From: DASQHW01 sp038238245
Lineage (GTDB): Bacteria; Actinomycetota; Acidimicrobiia; IMCC26256; PALSA-610
Direction: 5' to 3'
NCBI GenBank assembly: GCA_038238245.1
Contig: JBBRXX010000016.1
Span: forward strand, 1-64,000
DNA length: 64,000 nucleotides
Part shown: piece by piece, positions 31,905-39,982 of the stretch
Layout: each line of letters starts with the position of its first letter
Position numbering within the stretch: the first letter of the stretch is position 1
The notes under the pieces: model-generated
What the model was told of the DNA's origin: nothing
Databases searched by the model: none
Seen by the model: only the letters and a program-made list of their open reading frames with translations
Program-made: the position numbers and the translations under genes

Positions 31905-34307
31905 TCATTCGGTGCGCAGGATCTCGGCGACACGGAGGCGCGCGACCCGATGTGCGGGCCACACCGCCAGGGCGATCGCGCCGACGAGCGCCACCGGGAC
32001 GATCAGGACGAGCGCGACCGCAGCGACCGGCGGCACGTTTTGGAGTGGGACCCGCTCGGAGATGAGGCTCCATGCCGTTCGGCCGAGGATCACGCCGATC
32101 GGGATACCCAACAGCAATCCGACGACGCTGATCACAGTGCTTTGCGCGCCGATGACGATCCGGCTCTGACCACGCGTGAAACCGAGGGCGCGCAAGATTG
32201 CGAAATCGCGGGCGCGGGCGCGGGCGATCGCAACGAGCAGATACGTCAACGCCGCGACGGCGAGGAGCGCGAGGAAGATGGCGAGGACTTCCGGCAAGCG
32301 CTGCACGTTGCGGAGATTGACGAGCTCGACCGGCTCCTCGACGGGCTCGACACCGTCGACGCGGCCCTCCAGTGCCGTCGTCAATCGGGCGATGCCCTGC
32401 TGCTGATCGACATCGCGTGTGAAGCGGACGGCGATCACGCTGTCGGCGCGGGTGCCATTGATCGCTCCGGACTTTTCGTTGGGAGGCACGGCGGCATCCC
32501 AGCCCGCGACGCTGAGCCAGATGCCCTGGTCGAAGGTCGCGTGCACGTCGGAAGGAAAGAGCGCTCTGCCCGTGATCTTCACCCGCCGGTGGTTCGGCCC
32601 GACCGTCACGAAGTCGCCGACCGCGACGTGCAGGTCGTGCTCGGTCGATGGTCCGATTGCCGCCTCGTCGGCATTGGCCGGCGCGCGTCCCGAGATGACG
32701 GTGAACGAAACCGGTGCATCGGTCGTGGCCGGCGCGCGCACGGTGAAACCGGGGACGCCAACTCCGTTGACGTCCACGACCAAGCGGTCGACGTCCGCGG
32801 CGGTGCGTACGCCGGGCACGGCGGCGATTCGCGCGACGAGATCCGGCTTGACGCCCCGAGCGACATAGTCGCCGGACTTCGGAAGCACGCTTGCATTCCA
32901 CGTGACACCGGCCCGCTCGGGATGGGCGAGCGTGTCGCGCAGGCCATGATCGATCGTCAGCGCACCGACGACCCCGAGCACGCCGACGACGGCGCCGATG
33001 ACGGCCGGGCGCACGGCGACATCGACGCGGCCGCGCCGTTGGTCGAACGCCATCGTCGCGCCGACGCCGACGCTGACGGGGGTGTTCCGGCGAACCCGAC
33101 CGAGCACGGCGCCGCGCGCGCCGGCGCGGTGTACCGATTCGGGCCGGGCGGCGCGCGCGGCGATGAGATACGCGCCGCCGAAGACGAGCCCCGCGACGAC
33201 GACCGCACCCGGGGCGAGCACGAGCCAGTCGGCGTGTATCCCGCGATCGGGATCGACGCGGCCACCGAGGCCGACCGGAAACCAACGCGACGCCACGAGG
33301 GCGGTGCCGAGCACACCGACAGCCGCCCCGATCGCCACGAACGCGTGTGCCAGCGCCCCGGCGTACGCAAGATCGCGCCGCGTCATGCCGACCGCGCGCA
33401 ATACCGGCGCGTCGGAACGGATCGTCGACGCCGAGCGCCCGAGCATCTGGCCCACGAGCACGAGACCGGCCGCCGCGACTGCGATCGCGATCAACACGAG
33501 CGCCGATTGTTCGACATTGATCGTCGTGTCGACGCGTCGTTGTGCCGCATGCAGGTCGAGCACCGGCGTGCCGGGTGCGACAAGTGCATTCGCGTCGCGT
33601 TGCAGCGCCGCGACACCCGCCGATCCCGCACGCAGTCGCACAAACGCGTTCTCGATCCAGAGAATGTCTTGGCGGTGCGCGGCGAGCACACCGGGAGACA
33701 GCACGACGAGCGGCGTGAACAAGAACTGCGGCGTCATGCGCACGATGCCGACCACGCGCACCCGCAGCTGGGCCCCCGTCGGCGGATCCCCGCTCGTGTC
33801 GTCCTGACGCGGCCCGTAGGCGTGGAACGGGACGACCGATCCCACCCGCAAGTGTGCTTGTTTGGCCGTGTCCTCGTCGATGATCATCTCGTCGGCTGCG
33901 CGCGGGTCGTACATCCGACCGTGCATCACGACCGGCCGGTCGATGGTGGTGCCCCAGCCTCCGTCGATCGAACCCATGAGGACGCCTTCGTCCGCCTCAC
34001 CGGGAATCACACCGAAGGTCAGAAGCCACGGCACGAGGTGTGCGACCTCGGGCGCCGCGGCGAGCTTCGACCAATCGGGGTGAAGCGCACCGACCTGGCT
34101 CGAGAACACGATCGCGTCCGCCGCGTTCGTTCGTGTCCGCAACCGTTCGAAGGCCGTGTTCGTGCGGCGCGCGCCGGCGAGCGAGGCGAGCGCGAGCCCA
34201 CCGGTGACCGCGGCCACCAGCCCGATGACGGTGAGCGAGAGCCACCGCGCCCGGCGGTCGGCGCGCGCCCATGACCGGCTGCCCGCCTGCGCCTCGCGGT
34301 CCCTCAC
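31905..34307 (-). CDS. large FtsX-family ABC transporter permease
   Basis: The product is about 800 residues from GTG 34307; ATG 34349 would add 14. It has an N-terminal helix (WLSLTVIGLVAAVTGGLALASLAG), a large extracytoplasmic domain, three central helices, a second helix/domain pair and a C-terminal FtsX triplet (IFLALLAVAALTYLLVAIARAR, then VISVVGLLLGIPIGVILG, then VALVLIVPVALVGAIALAVWPA). Architecture is the same as the permease at 27230. An ATPase partner is missing here too. It lies upstream of the alkylsulfatase-like operon on the same strand with a 135-base gap. Confidence 0.88.
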   Translation of the reverse strand: MRDREAQAGSRSWARADRRARWLSLTVIGLVAAVTGGLALASLAGARRTNTAFERLRTRTNAADAIVFSSQVGALHPDWSKLAAAPEVAHLVPWLLTFGVIPGEADEGVLMGSIDGGWGTTIDRPVVMHGRMYDPRAADEMIIDEDTAKQAHLRVGSVVPFHAYGPRQDDTSGDPPTGAQLRVRVVGIVRMTPQFLFTPLVVLSPGVLAAHRQDILWIENAFVRLRAGSAGVAALQRDANALVAPGTPVLDLHAAQRRVDTTINVEQSALVLIAIAVAAAGLVLVGQMLGRSASTIRSDAPVLRAVGMTRRDLAYAGALAHAFVAIGAAVGVLGTALVASRWFPVGLGGRVDPDRGIHADWLVLAPGAVVVAGLVFGGAYLIAARAARPESVHRAGARGAVLGRVRRNTPVSVGVGATMAFDQRRGRVDVAVRPAVIGAVVGVLGVVGALTIDHGLRDTLAHPERAGVTWNASVLPKSGDYVARGVKPDLVARIAAVPGVRTAADVDRLVVDVNGVGVPGFTVRAPATTDAPVSFTVISGRAPANADEAAIGPSTEHDLHVAVGDFVTVGPNHRRVKITGRALFPSDVHATFDQGIWLSVAGWDAAVPPNEKSGAINGTRADSVIAVRFTRDVDQQQGIARLTTALEGRVDGVEPVEEPVELVNLRNVQRLPEVLAIFLALLAVAALTYLLVAIARARARDFAILRALGFTRGQSRIVIGAQSTVISVVGLLLGIPIGVILGRTAWSLISERVPLQNVPPVAAVALVLIVPVALVGAIALAVWPAHRVARLRVAEILRTE

Positions 34308-34498
34308 GTCCTCACGGTACGACGCGTGCCGGAGGATGCACGAGAGCATTCACCCCACGGACCGACGGGGTGCTGGCACCACCAACGGTCGCGTACCTTC
34401 CGCGATCCGAGCTTGCCCGGATCGCCCGCGTCCGGTGAGGATTCATCTGCCGGGCGCGGCGCCGGGCTGCGTGGCAGCCGATCCAGGGAGGCCCAAGA

Positions 34499-36133
34499 AT
34501 GTCGGGACAGCCAAAGACGGCGCTTCACTTCGAGCCTCCCGGTCCCGGCTCGTGGAACCTGGACCCGGTGCATTTCCCGCGTCCGGTCACGCGGTACTGG
34601 ACGGAGATGCACCCCGAGCCGTTCCGCCGTGGCACGCACGAGTTCATGGCGTACTACGGGAGCCTCATCGAATCGATGGAGACTCAGTACGTCAACGGCT
34701 TCGCATACGGCATGCGGCATCCGGCACCCGAGGACGAGATCCCGCAGCGGTTCGCGCGCGCGGAGGAAGTGTGGGAACGCAAAGTCTGGCGCGACCAGTT
34801 ACGCGAGTGGGACGAGACGTTCAAGCCCGCCGCCATCAAAACACACCGCGAGCTGCAGTCGGTCGACGCGGATGCACTTTCCGGAGACGAGCTGGTCGAG
34901 TACCTGACCCGCTGTCGCGAGCACCACTCGCAGATGATCTACCAGCACATGCGTTTCACGGGCTCGGCGATGCTGCCGGTCGGTGATCTCCTTGCGCACC
35001 TCGGGTCCTGGACCGGTGTCGCCCCTTCCGACACGCTCGCGATGTTGCGCGGCGCGGCGCCGGTCTCGGCAGGGGCGTCGGGTGAGCTCGAACGGCTCAT
35101 CGCGGCGGTCGCGAACAACACCGCCGCCCGAACGCTCCTCGACTCCGACGGCAACCCCGGCAAGACACTCGCCGAGTTGCGTACCTTCCGCGGCGACGTC
35201 GGCACCGCGATGTCGGAGTATCTCGACCTCGTCGGATATCGGCTTCTCGACGGGTTCGACATCTCCGGTCGGTACGCGCTCGAGCTGCCCGACGTGTTGC
35301 TGCGCGCGATCCGATCCTCCGTCGACGGCGCGGGAAGCGACGCCGATGTCGACGCTCGCATCGCCGACATCCGTGCGCAGGTGCCCGACCAGCACCGCGG
35401 GCAGTTCGACGAGCTGCTCGGCGAGGCGCGCCTCATGTACCGGCTGCGCGACGAACGGGGCGTCTTCAGCGACATCTGGGCATCGGGGATCATGCGCCGC
35501 GCCGTAGTCGCCGCCGGTCGCCGGCTCCACGGCCAGGGTCGCGTTCACGACGCCGAGCACTTCATCGACGCCGGCTTCGACGAGATGTGCGCGCTGGTCA
35601 CCGGCACGGGCGGGCCGTCCGCCAACGAGCTCGCGGAACGCTTCGCGGACCGCACGTCGCGCACCGCCAAGGAGGCACCGGCAACGCTCGGGCCGCCGTC
35701 ACCCCCGCCGCCCGACCCGTCGGGACTCCCACCGGGTATCGCCCGGGTCATGAACGCGACAATCATCGCAATGGGCGAGCTGTTCGGCAGCTCCGAGGCG
35801 CCGCACGAGGAGAACATGCTGCGCGGTCTCGCTGCGAGTGGTGGCGTGTACGAAGGGCCGGCGCGGCGCGTCTCGGGCCCGACCGAGTTCGATCGCATCG
35901 TGCAGGGCGACGTCCTCGTCACCGAGTCGACGACCGAGGCGTTCAACATCCTGCTGCCACTGCTCGGCGCGATCGTCACCGACAGCGGAGGCCTGCTCTC
36001 GCACTCGGCGATCGTGGCGCGTGAGTACGGCATCCCCGGCGTGGTGGGGACGCGTGAGGCGACCGATCGCATTGCCGACGGCGCGCGCGTCCGCGTGGAT
36101 GGTGACGCGGGCGAAGTGACGGTCTCCGGGTGA
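34499..36133 (+). CDS. PEP-utilising mobile-domain subunit of a split phosphotransferase
   Basis: The 544-residue protein starts at ATG 34499 after a GGGAGG ribosome site. Residues 1-400 are a large helical region resembling the substrate-binding part of rifampin-phosphotransferase-like or phenylphosphate-synthase proteins. Residues about 440-544 form the swivelling phosphohistidine domain, with TDSGGLLSHSAIVAREYGIP holding the phospho-acceptor His502. By analogy, the ATP-grasp partner encoded next phosphorylates His502, which passes phosphate to an organic substrate. A Pro-rich linker near 395-412 separates the parts. The stop overlaps the next start (GTGA), so the subunits are translationally coupled. 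The substrate is unknown. Confidence 0.82.
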   Translation: MSGQPKTALHFEPPGPGSWNLDPVHFPRPVTRYWTEMHPEPFRRGTHEFMAYYGSLIESMETQYVNGFAYGMRHPAPEDEIPQRFARAEEVWERKVWRDQLREWDETFKPAAIKTHRELQSVDADALSGDELVEYLTRCREHHSQMIYQHMRFTGSAMLPVGDLLAHLGSWTGVAPSDTLAMLRGAAPVSAGASGELERLIAAVANNTAARTLLDSDGNPGKTLAELRTFRGDVGTAMSEYLDLVGYRLLDGFDISGRYALELPDVLLRAIRSSVDGAGSDADVDARIADIRAQVPDQHRGQFDELLGEARLMYRLRDERGVFSDIWASGIMRRAVVAAGRRLHGQGRVHDAEHFIDAGFDEMCALVTGTGGPSANELAERFADRTSRTAKEAPATLGPPSPPPPDPSGLPPGIARVMNATIIAMGELFGSSEAPHEENMLRGLAASGGVYEGPARRVSGPTEFDRIVQGDVLVTESTTEAFNILLPLLGAIVTDSGGLLSHSAIVAREYGIPGVVGTREATDRIADGARVRVDGDAGEVTVSG

Positions 36134-37383
36134 CGGAGGTCGTCGACCTTTCCGACGCGCACGACGACTCGCGCTTCGGGGCGAAGGCCACCGGATTGGG
36201 CGCCGCGGCGCGCGCCGGGCTCCCGATCCCGCCCGGTGTCGCGCTCTCGGGCTCGATCGTCGACGCGGTGGCAGCGGGCGACAAGGACGCCATCGCGCAG
36301 CTCATGGCCGCGGCCCGACCACTGGTGGGGCCGCTCGCGGTGCGCTCATCGGCCGCCGACGAGGACGGCGCGGATGCAAGCTTCGCCGGCCAGCACCTCA
36401 CGCTGCTCAACGTGCCGTCCGTTGTCGACGTGAGTACAGCGATCCGGGAGATCTGGTGGTCGGCGAACTCCGACTCGGCGATCACCTACCGCCAGCGCGT
36501 GGGCCTGTTCGCACGTCCGAGTGTCGGCGTCGTCGTCCAGACGCTGCTCGATCCCGACGTCGCCGGCGTGATGTTCACGCAGAACCCGATCAACAAGGCC
36601 GACGAGCGGCTCATCGAGGCGAGCTGGGGTCTCGGCGAGGTCGTCGTCGCGGGGCGGGTGATTCCCGACAGCTTCCGGATCGATCGCGCCGGCCCGGTGC
36701 TCGAACGCACACCCGGCGTCAAGAAGATCGCGATCCGCGCCGCGGCCGACGGCGGCACGTTCGAGGAGACCGTCGCGCCCGAGCTCGTCGAGCAGCTGTG
36801 CCTCGACGACGATCAACTCGGCCAGCTCAACGCGCTGGCAGGGAAGTGCGACGAGGTGTACGGACCGGCGCGCGACATCGAGTGGGCGTTCGCGGGCGGA
36901 CAGCTCTACCTGCTCCAGTGCCGCGCAGTGACGCGGGCGGGATCGTCACCGCGTCCGAGCGCGCCGGCGAGCGGCACGGTCGCCGTCATCGAGCGGGTGC
37001 CATTCTTCGCCAACATGAGCCCACGCGACGTCGAAGGCATCGCGGCGCTCTTCAAGGAACGTCGCTTCGCCGCGGGCGAGACGATCACCAAGGAAGGCGC
37101 GGGCGCCGCGGCGTTCTTCGTGATCGAGTCGGGCGAAGCGACGGTCTCGATCGGCGGTCGGGAGCGGGCGACGCTGACAAAAGGCGACTACTTCGGCGAA
37201 GTCGCCCTCATCGACGAAGGCGCACGCTCGGCGACGGTGACGGCGAGCAGCGAGGTCGTGTGCCACGGGCTCACCTACTGGGAGTTCCGACCGCTCGTCC
37301 AGCAGAACGCAACCATCGCCTGGAACCTCCTCCAGACCCTGGCCGCGCGCCTGCGCACTGCGCAGGGCGACCAGCAGGCGTAA
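36130..37383 (+). CDS. PEP synthase-type ATP-grasp subunit fused to a cyclic-nucleotide-binding domain
   Basis: The 417-residue protein starts at GTG 36130. Residues 1-275 are the PEP/pyruvate-binding ATP-grasp domain: FGAKATGLGAAARAGLPIP with the nucleotide Lys, AVRSSAADEDGADASFAGQ, GVMFTQNP, and DIEWAFAGGQLYLLQCRAVT. Residues about 290-410 are a cNMP-binding (CRP/CAP) domain with the phosphate cassette FGEVALIDEGARSATV and its conserved Arg. This suggests allosteric control by cAMP or cGMP. In phenylphosphate synthase the regulatory subunit is a separate CBS protein, so a cNMP domain fused to the ATP-grasp unit is a variation. It lacks the His domain, which is supplied by the preceding gene. 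Confidence 0.87.
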   Translation: MTEVVDLSDAHDDSRFGAKATGLGAAARAGLPIPPGVALSGSIVDAVAAGDKDAIAQLMAAARPLVGPLAVRSSAADEDGADASFAGQHLTLLNVPSVVDVSTAIREIWWSANSDSAITYRQRVGLFARPSVGVVVQTLLDPDVAGVMFTQNPINKADERLIEASWGLGEVVVAGRVIPDSFRIDRAGPVLERTPGVKKIAIRAAADGGTFEETVAPELVEQLCLDDDQLGQLNALAGKCDEVYGPARDIEWAFAGGQLYLLQCRAVTRAGSSPRPSAPASGTVAVIERVPFFANMSPRDVEGIAALFKERRFAAGETITKEGAGAAAFFVIESGEATVSIGGRERATLTKGDYFGEVALIDEGARSATVTASSEVVCHGLTYWEFRPLVQQNATIAWNLLQTLAARLRTAQGDQQA

Positions 37384-37399
37384 CCGCCGGTCGCACGCG

Positions 37400-37828
37400 C
37401 TACGGGTGCATGTCCTCGGGGGCGACGTCACGCACGTGTTGTGCGAAGGACCACTGGTGGCCTTCGGGGTCCTCAGTCGCGTAAATGCGGTCGCCGTAGA
37501 ACTGGTCGGCGGGCTCGCTCAGGATGCGGGCACCCGCGGCCTTGGCGGCGGCGTAGTGCTTGTCGACATCGTCGACATAGACGTAGACGAGCTGCGTCGC
37601 GCCGCCGCGGTGGTTCGGGTTCTGGTAGTCGGGCGCGGGGTGTCCCATCATCACCACGCCGTCGTCGAGGCTGACTTCGGCGTGGTTCGCCTTGCCGTCG
37701 GGTCCCTTCATGCGGACTCGTTCGGTGAAGCCGAACGCCGTGACCAACCAGTCGAGCGTCGCGTCGACGTCCTCGTACAACAAGTAGGGGGTGATGCGGG
37801 GAAAGCCCTCGGGCGGATTCTGCACCAT
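37400..37828 (-). CDS. VOC (glyoxalase/bleomycin-resistance) family protein
   Basis: The 142-residue protein is made of two beta-alpha-beta-beta-beta units. It begins ITPYLLYEDVDATLDWLVTAFGF and ends RIYATEDPEGHQWSFAQHV. The metal-ligand positions include His in ANHAEV and Glu in YATEDPEGH, so a metal-dependent lyase, dioxygenase or binding protein is possible. It is most like the PhnB/YkcA-type group often annotated only as VOC. It follows the frameshifted gene on the same strand, with a 51-base gap. Confidence 0.85.
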   Translation of the reverse strand: MVQNPPEGFPRITPYLLYEDVDATLDWLVTAFGFTERVRMKGPDGKANHAEVSLDDGVVMMGHPAPDYQNPNHRGGATQLVYVYVDDVDKHYAAAKAAGARILSEPADQFYGDRIYATEDPEGHQWSFAQHVRDVAPEDMHP

Positions 37829-37879
37829 GGTCGTTCTCCTCGGTGTTCGTCGATGCGTTGCACGCTAACGCGACGCGGG

Positions 37880-38475
37880 TCAGCGACCCTCTTCGCGTTC
37901 GCGCTCACGCGCGGCGACGACGAGGCCCGCGTGCCAACCCGGCGCTCGGCCACCACCTGGCGGGTGGACCGTCGTGATGTCGGCACCGCTGCGCGCCAGC
38001 ACCCATGAGGTGACAGAGTCGAGTTCCACATTTCGCCGGCGTGGAGCTCGTCCCGGCCCCAAACGGGGGTTGGGATGGATGGCAGGACATCGAGGAGTCG
38101 TCGTGCCTTCGTGAGATCGTCGGACACTCTCACGGGGCTCGCGATTGCGTCGTGGAGGTCGGGTATGCGTCCCTCTCGCCAGCGCCGGATCTCGTAGCGG
38201 AAGCGCCGAAAGCGTCCCGCCATTCTCGTTCCGACCGGTCCTTCCGCGATCACTCCTCGTTGTTCGCCGTGGAGGTCCGGAACGGGCGTCTGCTCGATCA
38301 CGAAGCGGCCTTCCGGAACGCGCACCTCCAGGGCCGAGTGGTAGAGGGCGCACCGTGCCCGCCGTTGCACAAGTGCCGAGACCGCCTCGAACACTTTGCC
38401 GCTGACCCGGACGACGTGCGCCCCGGCCCCGAATGGAATCCAGTAAAGGTCCACGGATCCCCGCGGTTCGTTCAC
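37880..38475 (-). pseudogene. conserved uncharacterised protein broken by a one-base frameshift
   Basis: The frame from GTG 38475 reads MNEPRGSVDLYWIPFGAGAH through LYHSALEV and WGRDELHAGEMWNS, then loses sense at about 38019. Adding one A on the coding strand (one T on the plus strand near 38019/38020) continues as NSVTSWVLARSGAD, then GGRAPGWHAGLVVAA, to a stop at 37880, giving about 198 residues. I recognise the restored pattern as a recurring actinobacterial family without a known function. YHSALEV plus the NSNS helix is faintly like permuted papain-fold (PPPDE-type) proteins with Ser for Cys, but that is a guess. It starts 13 bases after the L,D-transpeptidase stop. Either a real pseudogene or a sequencing error. 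Confidence 0.75.
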
Positions 38476-38488
38476 CGCCCGTTGGCGT

Positions 38489-39793
38489 TCACGCGGCTGG
38501 GTGACGGTGGGCCGGCGCCTTGTGCGGGGTCGGCTTCCCCGGCACCGCGGAGTGCACGACTGCGGGGGTCCATTGATTCCAGTCGGTTCCCCAGTCCATC
38601 ACTCCGTGATCGCCGAGCTCGGGTGCGCGGGGACCGCCGACGACCGCAACGAGATCGCCCACGCGGCTGAAGGCGAAGAACGTCGCGGCGTTCGCGGCAC
38701 TGAGGTTGATGCACCCGTGCGACACGTTGTCTCGACCCTGGCTGCTGACCGACCACGGCGCCGCGTGGACGTACTCCCCGCTGTCGGAGATGTGCACGTC
38801 GTCGTAGACCAGCTCGTCGTAGCCGTCGGGCGAGTTCACCGGGATGCCGTTCGTCGAGGAGATCATCCGGACGACGCTCTGACGGTCCATCACGAGATGC
38901 AGTCCGTTCATGGTCGGAGACATGGCCCGACCACCACTGAACGGATAGGTCGCAACAACGCCGCCGTTGTTGCTGACGGTCATCTGGTGCGTCACAAGAT
39001 TTGCCACACTGACGTGCGCGTTGCCGATCGCGAAATGCACGCGGTGATGGTCCGCACCCCAGAGGCCGTCGCCCGCGTCCCAGCCGTCGAGATCCGAGGT
39101 GACGGTCACCTTCTCTCCCACCGGCCAGTACGCCTCGGGCCGGAAGTGAAGTTCGTTCGCGCTGAACCAGTGCCATCCTCCGGGGACCGGGCGAGATTCG
39201 GTCACGGTGAAGTGCTGGAGCGCTCTCGCGCGGGCGGCGTCGGAGTTGACGGCGTGGGTGAAGCGGATCACGACCGGCTGGGCGACGCCGACGGTCATGT
39301 CGTCACCGGGGAACAGCGTCGCGTCGACGAGCGCGACGGGGGTGATGGTGCGGAAGGTCGACGTCGACCGCGCGGTCACACCCGATGGCGCTCTCACCGA
39401 TGCGGTGACGCGGTACGCGGTACCGGGCGCGAGGAGGGAGCTCGACTGCCACCAATGTCGCGAAGACGCGAACGTTCCGGCGAGCGGAACGCCCGACGCC
39501 GACGCGACGCGAACCGCGGTGAGCCGGCCCGCGGATGTGGCGACGAATACCGGGACGTCGAGTCCGACGTTGGTCGCACCGCGCGAAGGGGCGTACTTCA
39601 CCTTGGAGGCGAGCGTGGCCCGCAGCCCGGCCACACGACGCGCACTCGTATCAGTTGCGTGGGCGGTGCGTCGCGGGGCCGGCGACCGCGCCGCGTTGCT
39701 CGCGGTGACACCAATGCCGACACAGAGTGCGACCACGACAACCGTGATCGTCACTCCGCCCGACCAATGGGACCACATGCCACGAAGTCGCAC
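38489..39793 (-). CDS. L,D-transpeptidase (YkuD) with N-terminal Ig-like domains
   Basis: The product is about 434 residues from GTG 39793, chosen for a GAGAGG site upstream; ATG 39778 is the alternative. A signal anchor (ITVVVVALCVGIGVTAS) is followed by an Ig-like domain pair as in mycobacterial Ldt proteins (LFPGDDMTVGVAQPVVIRFT). The YkuD domain has the HISDSGEYVHAAPW segment and the catalytic SHGCINLS with its Cys. The enzyme forms 3-3 cross-links in peptidoglycan outside the membrane. Its C-terminal tail (HKAPAHRHPAA) is His- and Pro-rich. Confidence 0.93.
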   Translation of the reverse strand: MRLRGMWSHWSGGVTITVVVVALCVGIGVTASNAARSPAPRRTAHATDTSARRVAGLRATLASKVKYAPSRGATNVGLDVPVFVATSAGRLTAVRVASASGVPLAGTFASSRHWWQSSSLLAPGTAYRVTASVRAPSGVTARSTSTFRTITPVALVDATLFPGDDMTVGVAQPVVIRFTHAVNSDAARARALQHFTVTESRPVPGGWHWFSANELHFRPEAYWPVGEKVTVTSDLDGWDAGDGLWGADHHRVHFAIGNAHVSVANLVTHQMTVSNNGGVVATYPFSGGRAMSPTMNGLHLVMDRQSVVRMISSTNGIPVNSPDGYDELVYDDVHISDSGEYVHAAPWSVSSQGRDNVSHGCINLSAANAATFFAFSRVGDLVAVVGGPRAPELGDHGVMDWGTDWNQWTPAVVHSAVPGKPTPHKAPAHRHPAA

Positions 39794-39982
39794 GTGCCGC
39801 CTCTCGATTTGGTCACCGTGAAAGCTAGGGGGCGAGCACCCCCGCGCACACGTCGGCGTCGGTCTCGTCCCGACCCGCGGGGCATCTGGCAAGATCAGCA
39901 CCGTGTCCGCGCCGTTCCCGCTCCTTCCCGCGGAGAGCAACGCGGCGTCTCACGGCCCGAATCCGAGGCGGGTCAGGCTCGA

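Noticed and set aside
30360..34274. A 1,304-codon open frame on the plus strand antisense to the SDR, alkylsulfatase-like and FtsX genes
   Set aside because: Its residues are dominated by Arg, His, Asp and Gly with no domain or motif, as expected for the antisense of G+C-rich coding DNA. The minus-strand genes have clear families.
38501..39982. A possible 494-residue N-terminal extension of the PAP2/kinase fusion
   Set aside because: This stretch is antisense to the L,D-transpeptidase and composed of Arg/His/Asp-rich shadow sequence; the natural start is ATG 39983.
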